Below the pieces are notes generated by a model. That model made no database searches, was not told where the DNA came from, and saw nothing but the letters and a program-made list of their open reading frames with translations. A program made the translations under genes and the position numbers. From the NCBI GenBank assembly GCA_036380715.1, contig DASVEF010000109.1, positions 1 to 64,000 on the forward strand: DNA of 64,000 nt, written 5' to 3'. Source of the DNA: UBA5704 sp036380715 (lineage in GTDB: Bacteria; Acidobacteriota; Thermoanaerobaculia; Multivoradales; UBA5704). Below, in pieces: positions 1 through 6,065 of the stretch. How positions within the stretch are numbered: the first letter of the stretch is position 1; every line of letters starts with the position of its first letter.

Positions 1-459
1 GCCGAGCATCGGTGCACGACTGCGCCCTCAGCTACGGATCAGGTGCGGCGTGAGATCGAGCAAGCCTACGCTCGGAATGGGGCCGCATTCGCGGCGCGCG
101 ATCCCGAGGCTGTCATGGAATTGCGCCATCCTGACTTCCACACGATCGACCATACCGGCAAGCTCTCGACGCGCCAGGATATGCATGAACGCACGCGTTC
201 CTTTCTCGCACGTATCGAGCGCTTCGACACGCTCCGCGAGACGATTCGCGCTCTGGAGCTTCACGGTGACACGGCGATCGTGACCGTTCTCCAGGAGACG
301 TCAAGGGCTCAACGTTTGGCGGATGGAGCCCTGCACCAGATCGACACGTCCGTGACTCAACGCGAGTGGTGGCGCTGCACGACGAAGGGTTGGCAGCTTT
401 GGCGCGTCGATGAGGTGGATGAGGGGACCTTGCTCATCGACGGCAAGCCGCCTGCGTGA
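1..459 (+). CDS. DUF4440 / NTF2-like protein, 5' end outside the window
   Basis: The reading frame is open from the first base of the window to the stop at 459, so the true start is probably upstream; an internal GTG at 43 would give 138 residues. The pattern is that of the SnoaL-like/DUF4440 cone fold: an N-terminal helix (EIEQAYARNGAAFAARD), a loop with HPDFHTIDHTGK, and C-terminal strands ending QLWRVDEV. Members of this fold bind small ligands or have unknown roles, so no reaction is assigned. Two other secreted DUF4440 proteins lie at 5 kb and 29.8 kb, so an export signal upstream is likely but not visible. It is co-directional with the lipoprotein gene that follows 63 bases later. Confidence 0.72.
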   Translation, partial: AEHRCTTAPSATDQVRREIEQAYARNGAAFAARDPEAVMELRHPDFHTIDHTGKLSTRQDMHERTRSFLARIERFDTLRETIRALELHGDTAIVTVLQETSRAQRLADGALHQIDTSVTQREWWRCTTKGWQLWRVDEVDEGTLLIDGKPPA

Positions 460-522
460 GCGGGTCCTCATCTTGCCCAACCAAAGAGAAGATATGAAGA
501 CCAAACCCTTTGCAGTGGGTCT

Positions 523-1863
523 GTGCTGACCAAAGATCTGCAACGGTTCCTGCGTCGATCCACCCTGGCGCTCGTCCTCCTGCTCGCCGCCTGCGGCCCG
601 CGGGTGGCGCCCCGTTCGGCGCCGGAGGGTTTGCCGGCCGGGCCGCCGGTGGTTTTCGTACCCGGTGTCACGGGGGTCGCTCTCCGCGATGTTGCGACGG
701 AGGAGGTGGTCTGGGGGCTCGGCCGGAACCTGCTGCGGCCCCGGGATGACGGCTACGGGCTGGCTCTCCCTGTCGCGGGCCAGGGCTCCGGGCTGCCGGT
801 CCTCGAGTCTGTCGGTCCCATTGAACAGATCGCCCTCTTCGGCATCCACAAGCCGATCTACGGTCCCATCCGAAGGCTTCTCGCCGGAGCCGGTTACGTG
901 CCGGGCGAGCTGGAGTCGCCGTGGCCGGGGGAGTCCCTCTTCTTCTTCGACTACGACTGGCGGCGGGACCTGACGGAGAGCGCTGGCCTGCTGCGCCGGC
1001 AGTTGGAGGAGCTGCGCCGGGTCCAGGGACGGGAGCGGCTGGAGGTGGATCTGGTGTGCCAGTCGAGCGGAGCCCACCTGTGCCGCTATCTGGCGAAATA
1101 CGGAGGGGTCCCGCTGGACGAGGCCGCGGCGGGCCGGGGCGCTCTCCCTCCGACTCTCGTCGTGCGCCGGCTCGTCCTCGTGGGGTCCTCCAACGGAGGG
1201 AGCCTGCGAATCCTCCGCGAGATCGACCGCGGACGGCGCTATGTGCCGCTGGTGGGCCGCTGGATGCGCCCCGAGGTGCTGTTCACCTATCCGTCGCTCT
1301 TCCAGGATCTCCCGATCTACCGGCGCGACCTGTTCCTGGACGCGGAAGGGAAGCCGCTGGACGTGGACCTCTTCGATCCCGAAAGCTGGCGCCGGTATGG
1401 CTGGTCCATCTATGGAAAGGACGCGGCCCGCCGCGTGCGCGAGCGCGGCGCCGAGCGGTTCCTCGGCAGTGAGGCGGAACGGGACGCCTGGCTCCGCCGC
1501 ACTCTGTCCGCGGCGCGGCGTTTCCAGGAGCTCCTGCGGGCGGACGCCCCCGGCTTCGGGCAGACGCGGGTCTATGTCGTGGGGAGCGCGGACCAGCCGA
1601 CGCCGGACCGGGCGGTCCTGGTGCGGAAGAGGGAGGGGTGGCGGATGCTCTTCACCGGAGACGCGGCCCTGCGCCGGCGTCCGGTGCTCCGCGCGCTGGC
1701 CACCGCCGGGGGGGACGAGCACGCGACTCTGGCAAGCCAGGACTGGCTGTCGCCTCAGGAGCGGGCCGCCCTGGCCCTGCCGCCCCTGCGTGTCCGGGGA
1801 GGGCACTTCGAAGCCCTCCTGACGGAGGAGACGAAGGATTTTCTGCTGGAGGCGCTGCGCTAA
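523..1863 (+). CDS. LCAT-like alpha/beta-hydrolase lipoprotein
   Basis: The 446-residue product starts at GTG and has a positively charged N-terminus, a hydrophobic stretch and a lipobox (LLAAC) near residue 25, so it should be a membrane-anchored lipoprotein. The mature part resembles the lecithin:cholesterol acyltransferase family of alpha/beta hydrolases: an oxyanion-side motif VFVPGVTG near residue 45, FDYDWRRDL near 145, and a nucleophile elbow C-Q-S-S-G with Ser181. A plausible Asp lies in VVGSADQPTPD and a plausible His in RGGHFEALL near the C-terminus. The first Gly of the usual GxSxG elbow is Cys, which also occurs in divergent family members. The likely activity is acyl transfer or lipid/ester hydrolysis at the envelope, with unknown substrate. 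A perfect palindrome follows the stop codon. Confidence 0.72.
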   Translation: MLTKDLQRFLRRSTLALVLLLAACGPRVAPRSAPEGLPAGPPVVFVPGVTGVALRDVATEEVVWGLGRNLLRPRDDGYGLALPVAGQGSGLPVLESVGPIEQIALFGIHKPIYGPIRRLLAGAGYVPGELESPWPGESLFFFDYDWRRDLTESAGLLRRQLEELRRVQGRERLEVDLVCQSSGAHLCRYLAKYGGVPLDEAAAGRGALPPTLVVRRLVLVGSSNGGSLRILREIDRGRRYVPLVGRWMRPEVLFTYPSLFQDLPIYRRDLFLDAEGKPLDVDLFDPESWRRYGWSIYGKDAARRVRERGAERFLGSEAERDAWLRRTLSAARRFQELLRADAPGFGQTRVYVVGSADQPTPDRAVLVRKREGWRMLFTGDAALRRRPVLRALATAGGDEHATLASQDWLSPQERAALALPPLRVRGGHFEALLTEETKDFLLEALR

Positions 1864-1897
1864 CTTTGCCGTCGAGCGATCTGCCGCATCCCTCCAC

Positions 1898-1927
1898 TGT
1901 AGAGACGCCCCGTGGGGCGTCTCTACA
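1898..1927. repeat. Perfect 14-bp inverted repeat, dispersed palindrome type
   Basis: The arm TGTAGAGACGCCCC (1898-1911) is followed by two bases and its exact reverse complement (1914-1927). It lies between the LCAT-like gene and the PadR gene. No T-run follows on either strand, so it is not a textbook intrinsic terminator. GTAGAGACG...CGTCTCTAC palindromes are familiar as dispersed intergenic repeats in several phyla; membership of such a family is inferred from this resemblance. Confidence 0.85.
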
Positions 1928-2005
1928 GCGGGGAGGATCTTTCCTACCCCTTGCAAGACTATGGAAAGGTGAGGTACCGTGTCTCTGGAAATGGAGGAGT
2001 CTGCG

Positions 2006-2350
2006 ATGGGACGCGATACGGGAGATCTTTTGCAGGGCACGCTGGGATTGCTGATCCTGAAAGCGCTCGCCGGCGAGGAGCGGCACGGCTACGGCATCGC
2101 GCGCTGGATCCAGGAGGTCACCGGCGACGTGGTGCAGATCGAGGAAGGGTCGCTGTACCCGGCGCTGCGGCGCCTGGAGGACCGCGGCTTCGTCGAGTCG
2201 CGGTGGGGGCTTTCCGAGAACAACCGCCGTGCCCGCTATTACGCGGTCACTCGCGCCGGCCGGCAGCACCTGCACGCCGACGCCTCGACGTGGATGCGCT
2301 TCGCCCGCGCCGTCATGCGCGTGCTCGAGACCGAGCCGTCGGTCGTCTGA
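2006..2350 (+). CDS. PadR-family transcriptional regulator (module 1)
   Basis: The protein has a PadR winged helix: LLQGTLGLLILKAL, the HGYGI motif, IEEGSLYPALRRLEDRG and the wing RARYYAVTRAG. It should be a dimeric DNA-binding repressor. The frame is open from a GTG at 1979, but ATG 2006 is chosen because GGAGGAG ends six bases before it; this gives 114 residues. Twelve bases separate its stop from the ADOP permease gene downstream, so the two are almost certainly co-transcribed. This PadR-ADOP pairing recurs 3.7 kb further on. Confidence 0.9.
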   Translation: MGRDTGDLLQGTLGLLILKALAGEERHGYGIARWIQEVTGDVVQIEEGSLYPALRRLEDRGFVESRWGLSENNRRARYYAVTRAGRQHLHADASTWMRFARAVMRVLETEPSVV

Positions 2351-2361
2351 GGGGCTGACCG

Positions 2362-5010
2362 GTGCGCGAGCAGCCTCGCTGGCGCCGTTATCTGCGTTTC
2401 TGGGGACCGGACGTCGCGGCGGACGTCGACGACGAGCTCCGCTTCCACCTCGACATGCTGGAGCGCGATTTCCTCGCCGCGGGCCTGCCGCCCGCCGCCG
2501 CCCGCGAGGAGGCTCTCGCCCGCTTCGGCGACCCCGGCAAAGTGTCGCGCTGGCTGCGCGATCACGACACCCGTGAGCTCCGCCGGCACAGGAGGACTGA
2601 AGCGATGAGCGATCTGTTGCAGGACGCCCGCTACGGGTTGCGCAGGCTGTGGCGAGGGCCGGGGTTCACTCTGGCCGTGGTGCTGGTGCTCGCGCTCGGC
2701 ATCGGGGCTACGACGGCGATTTTCAGCGTGCTCGACGCCGCCTTGCTGCGGCCGTTGCCGTACCCCGAGCCCGAGCGCCTGGTCGCGGTCCACGACTTCG
2801 GAGAGACCGAGGTGCCGGCGTCGTTCCCGGAATACCTGGACTGGAAGCAGGCTACGGAGGTCTTCGAGGACCTGGGCGCGTACTTTTCGACGACGCTCCC
2901 GCTGACCGGCGGAGGCGAGCCGGAGATGCTCAACGTCGTGCAGATGTCGGACAATCTGCCGCGGATGCTGGGCGTCCTGCCACGCGTCGGCCGCGCGTTC
3001 GCGCCGGGCGAGGATGCGCGGAGCGCCGAGCGCGTCGCCATGCTGAGCGAAGAGCTGTGGCGGCGCCGTTTCGGCGGCGATGCGAGCATCCTCGGCCGCG
3101 TCATCACGCTCTGGGACAAGCCCTATACCGTCATCGGGATCATCCCTCCGGGCCGGCGCTCGATCATTCCGACCCACCTGGCCACGGCGCGGAAGATCGA
3201 CGCCTGGATCCCTCTGCGGCTCGATACGGAAGTCGCGCCGCGCGACCTCAACTTCCTGGACGTGATCGGACGGCTGCGCCCCGGGCTCGACTTCGCGCAG
3301 GCCGAGGAGCGCATCGAGGCCTTCGCGCGCCGGCTGCAAGAGAGCGGGGTGACGGACGACAGTATTCGCCTCGGCCGGCTGGAGCGCCTCGTGATCGGCG
3401 ATGCGCGTCCGCTCCTCGTCGCTTTGGCCGGCGCCGCGGTCATGGTGCTCCTCATCGCCTGCACGAACGTGGCGAACCTGCTCCTGGCGCGCTCGGCGGT
3501 GCGGCGGCGCGAGATCGCCGTGCGCGTGGCGCTCGGCGCGGCGCGTGGCCGCATCCTGCGGCAGCTTCTGGTGGAGACGCTGCTTCTGGCGTTGCTCGGC
3601 GGCGCCGCCGGCGTGCTCGTCGCGAAAGCCGGCGTGGCGGGCCTGCGCGCGCTCGGTCCCGCCACCGTGCCGCGGCTCGCCGAGGCGACGGTGGACGCGC
3701 GCATGCTGGGCTTTGCGCTCGCCCTGTCGCTGCTCACCGGCCTGCTGTTCGGGCTGCTTCCCGCGTTGCGCGCCTCGCGCACCGATCTCGCCGAGGTCAT
3801 GAAAACCGGCGCGCCCGGCGCCGTCGGCGGGCCCGCCCGCGACCGTCTGCGCGGCGCGCTCATCGTGGCCGAGGTGGCGCTCTCGTTCGCGCTGCTCATC
3901 GGCGCCGGCCTGCTCATCCGCAGCCTCGACCGGCTGCTCGCCGTCGACAAGGGGTTCGACGCCGAGCGCGTGGTCAGCGCCTTCGTCCTCCTGCCTTCCA
4001 ACCGCTATGCCGAGGCGCACCAGCAGGTCGCGTTTTTCCGCGAGCTGCGCGAGCGCGTGGCGGCGCTCCCGGGCGTGCAGGCCGTGGCGTACGTCAGCAA
4101 CCTGCCTATGACGGGGGGAGCCAATGGAGGGTTCGGCATCGAGGGCCGCACGTATCCGCCGAACGCGCAGCCGTTCGCCGAAAAGCGGATCGCCTCGCCG
4201 GGCTACTTCGAGACGATGCGCACGCCGGTCATCGCCGGGCGCACCTTCAACGAGCGGGATGGGGCGGGCGCGCCGGCGGTGGTCGTGGTCAACCAGACTT
4301 TCGCGCGGCGCTACTTCCCCGGCGAGAGCGCGCTCGGCAAGCGCGTCGACTTCCGGTGGGGGACCACCGGGATGCAGGAGATCGTCGGTGTGGTCGGAGA
4401 CGTGCGGGAGCAGGCGCTCCACCAGCCGGCCGAGCCGGTGATCTACATTCCGCTGGCACAGCGCACGACGGAGTGGGCCTATTTCGTCGTGCGCACGACC
4501 GGAGATCCGATGGCCATCGTCCCTTCGCTGCGCCAGGTCGTGACCTCGCTCGATCGCAACCTGCCGCTCTCCGAGGTGCGAACGCTGGAGGACCTGGTGG
4601 CCGAGGGGCTCGGGGAACGCCGGCTCGCCATGTCGCTCTTCGGCGCCTTTTCGGTGCTGTCGCTGGTGCTCGCCGCCCTGGGTCTCTATGCCGTGATCAG
4701 CTACACGGTGGTGCAGCGGCGGCAGGAGATCGGCATCCGGATGGCGCTCGGCGCGCGCGCCGAGCACGTCGTCCGCTCGGTGTTGCGCCAAGGGCTGGCG
4801 CTGATCGCGGGCGGCGCGGCGCTCGGCGCGCTCGCCTCTCTGTGGCTCGGACGGTTTCTGTCGGGGCTCGTCTTCGGTATCGGCACCACCGACCTCACCA
4901 CCTTTGCCGCCGTGGCGCTCCTGCTCACGACGACGGCGCTCCTGGCGAGCATGGTGCCCGCGCTGCGCGCCGCCCACCTCGATCCGGCGAGCGTCCTGCG
5001 CAGCGAGTAG
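2362..5010 (+). CDS. ADOP-type duplicated MacB/FtsX-like ABC permease (module 1)
   Basis: The 882-residue protein matches the ADOP (acidobacterial duplicated orphan permease) architecture. An N-terminal cytoplasmic prefix (DVDDELRFHLDMLERDFLAAG) is followed by a first membrane helix near residues 95-120 and a MacB-like periplasmic domain. Next come an FtsX block (ACTNVANLLLARSAVRRREIAVRVALGA) near 370-400, a second periplasmic domain, and a C-terminal FtsX block (YTVVQRRQEIGIRMALGA) near 785. No ATPase gene is adjacent, which fits the orphan designation. The family resembles MacB mechanotransmission permeases, but its substrate is unknown. Start is GTG with only a weak ribosome site; translation may be coupled to padR 12 bases upstream. 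Confidence 0.93.
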   Translation: MREQPRWRRYLRFWGPDVAADVDDELRFHLDMLERDFLAAGLPPAAAREEALARFGDPGKVSRWLRDHDTRELRRHRRTEAMSDLLQDARYGLRRLWRGPGFTLAVVLVLALGIGATTAIFSVLDAALLRPLPYPEPERLVAVHDFGETEVPASFPEYLDWKQATEVFEDLGAYFSTTLPLTGGGEPEMLNVVQMSDNLPRMLGVLPRVGRAFAPGEDARSAERVAMLSEELWRRRFGGDASILGRVITLWDKPYTVIGIIPPGRRSIIPTHLATARKIDAWIPLRLDTEVAPRDLNFLDVIGRLRPGLDFAQAEERIEAFARRLQESGVTDDSIRLGRLERLVIGDARPLLVALAGAAVMVLLIACTNVANLLLARSAVRRREIAVRVALGAARGRILRQLLVETLLLALLGGAAGVLVAKAGVAGLRALGPATVPRLAEATVDARMLGFALALSLLTGLLFGLLPALRASRTDLAEVMKTGAPGAVGGPARDRLRGALIVAEVALSFALLIGAGLLIRSLDRLLAVDKGFDAERVVSAFVLLPSNRYAEAHQQVAFFRELRERVAALPGVQAVAYVSNLPMTGGANGGFGIEGRTYPPNAQPFAEKRIASPGYFETMRTPVIAGRTFNERDGAGAPAVVVVNQTFARRYFPGESALGKRVDFRWGTTGMQEIVGVVGDVREQALHQPAEPVIYIPLAQRTTEWAYFVVRTTGDPMAIVPSLRQVVTSLDRNLPLSEVRTLEDLVAEGLGERRLAMSLFGAFSVLSLVLAALGLYAVISYTVVQRRQEIGIRMALGARAEHVVRSVLRQGLALIAGGAALGALASLWLGRFLSGLVFGIGTTDLTTFAAVALLLTTTALLASMVPALRAAHLDPASVLRSE

Positions 5011-5015
5011 ATTTC

Positions 5016-5540
5016 TCACTCGGTCAGCTTGTGGTCGTAGCTCAGCACTCGCGCGAGTTTCCACCCATTGCCGTCTTTCTTCCAGACATGGGTGAACTTG
5101 GCCGTCTCCGTCAGCTTGTCCGGCTGGCCTTCTGTCTTGCGATAGAAGCGGTGGACGCCCACCTGGATGGCCCCGTAGTTGTTGAGGGGGTAAACCTCCA
5201 GGCTGCCTTCGACGAGCTCCCTTCTCGCCCGATAGTCCTCGCCCGTCTTCTGCCTCTCGCACGTTCCTTTGATGTTCTCCACGAACTGGGCGCCGGACGT
5301 CGCGACCAGTCCGCCCTTGTCGTGGTACATCTCGAAGTCGTCGGTCACGAGGCCGCCGAGCGCCTGGTGGTCACAGGTATTGAAAACGGAGTCGAAGAGC
5401 ATCCGGTCCTTCTCCGCCAGCTCGTCGAAGAGCTCCTTCGTCGCGACCGGGCCGGGCTTGGGTTGAGCGCTCAAACCGGTCACAGTCAACAGCAATGCGC
5501 TGATCGCCAGGCAGGTGTGCCGAAGCGCCTTGATGCTCAT
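5016..5540 (-). CDS. Secreted DUF4440 / NTF2-like protein
   Basis: The 174-residue product has a signal peptide (ISALLLTVTGLSAQ, cleavage near residue 26) and an NTF2-like domain. The domain has an N-terminal helix (LFDELAEKDRMLFDSVFNTCD), the typical LGGLVTDDFEMYHDKGG turn, and a terminal strand HVWKKDGNGWKLARVLSYDH. A strong ribosome site (GGAAGGAGGG) precedes ATG. The gene is convergent with ADOP module 1, with only five bases between the stops, and divergent from the PadR gene of module 2. It therefore sits as a wedge between two homologous modules. It probably acts in the periplasm; its ligand is unknown. Confidence 0.82.
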   Translation of the reverse strand: MSIKALRHTCLAISALLLTVTGLSAQPKPGPVATKELFDELAEKDRMLFDSVFNTCDHQALGGLVTDDFEMYHDKGGLVATSGAQFVENIKGTCERQKTGEDYRARRELVEGSLEVYPLNNYGAIQVGVHRFYRKTEGQPDKLTETAKFTHVWKKDGNGWKLARVLSYDHKLTE

Positions 5541-5637
5541 CGATCCCTCCTTCCACGGGAGCGGTGAGGTCCTCTCCCTTCCCGGCCCCTACGCGGAGCC
5601 CGCGGCGCAGGTTTCAGGAAGCTACGTCCCCGCGATC

Positions 5638-5690
5638 AAGCCTTGACACTCTAGGTATGTCGCCCTATCATGCCTGGACGTTCTAGGCAT
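5638..5690. promoter_or_regulatory. Two tandem 21-bp dyads, candidate PadR operators
   Basis: Dyad 1 (5638-5658) and dyad 2 (5670-5690) agree at 16 of 21 positions. The consensus of the halves is roughly A-x-GCCT-x-GA, three spacer bases, then TCTAGG-x-AT. Dyad 2 is nearly perfect: ATGCCTGGA against TCTAGGCAT, with one mismatch. Their centres are 32 bp apart, about three helical turns. Dyad 1 covers the -35 box, and dyad 2 covers the end of the -10 box and the expected start site. This layout suits cooperative autorepression. Confidence 0.6.
5643..5671 (+). promoter_or_regulatory. Consensus sigma-70 promoter of PadR-ADOP module 2
   Basis: TTGACA at 5643-5648 and TATCAT at 5666-5671 are separated by exactly 17 bases, an excellent housekeeping promoter upstream of the padR ATG at 5719. 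The two operator-like dyads described separately overlap both boxes, so repression by the PadR product is expected. Confidence 0.75.
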
Positions 5691-5718
5691 CTCCGCCTGG
5701 CTCGGGAGGTAAGACGAA

Positions 5719-6051
5719 ATGACAAGACAGAAAGCGGACCTGCTGCAGGGCACGCTCGACATGCTCATCCTGAAGGCCGTCTCGCTCGGCCCGCTGCACG
5801 GCTACGGCATCATCCAGCGCATCCGCCAGATGTCCGACGAGATGCTGGAAGTGGAGCAGGGGTCGGTCTATCCGGCGCTCTACCGGATCGAGCAGCGGGG
5901 CTGGGTCTCCGCGAAGTGGGACCTGAACGAGACGGGCCGCCGCGCCAAGTTCTACACGCTCACCAAGGCCGGCAAGGCCCAGCTCGAAGCCGAGGAGGCG
6001 AGCTGGGACCGCCTGGTGCTCGCCATCTCCAAGATGCGGCAGGCCACCTAG
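5719..6051 (+). CDS. PadR-family transcriptional regulator (module 2)
   Basis: The 110-residue PadR winged-helix protein shows LLQGTLDMLILKAV, LHGYGIIQRIRQ, VEQGSVYPALYRIEQRG and RRAKFYTLTKAG, clearly paralogous to the regulator at 2006. It should bind DNA as a dimer and repress its own promoter, whose boxes are overlapped by two dyads. An AGGT-type ribosome site precedes the ATG. The permease gene starts 14 bases after the stop, giving a two-gene operon. Confidence 0.93.
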   Translation: MTRQKADLLQGTLDMLILKAVSLGPLHGYGIIQRIRQMSDEMLEVEQGSVYPALYRIEQRGWVSAKWDLNETGRRAKFYTLTKAGKAQLEAEEASWDRLVLAISKMRQAT

Positions 6052-6065
6052 GAGTTTTTTGCAGT

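Noticed and set aside
1939..1956. CCCCTTGCA upstream of padR 1 and ACCCCCTTTGC near 14613 as sigma-54 sites like the one at 18611
   Set aside because: The -24 GG element is missing at the required spacing, and the start codon at 14622 or 14634 would precede the expected transcription start.
301..2040. Long minus-strand open frame of 579 codons opposite the LCAT-like gene
   Set aside because: It is Arg/Pro/Gly-rich, has no domain or ribosome site and is the antisense shadow of real genes in GC-rich DNA.
2239..5262. 1007-codon minus-strand frame opposite ADOP module 1
   Set aside because: The composition is low-complexity (Arg, Glu, His, Gly) and the plus strand encodes a clear permease over the whole length.
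5670..6065. N-terminal extension of ADOP module 2 upstream of ATG 6066
   Set aside because: It overlaps the PadR gene in another frame, and AGGAG before 6066 together with the family's usual N-terminus support the later start.
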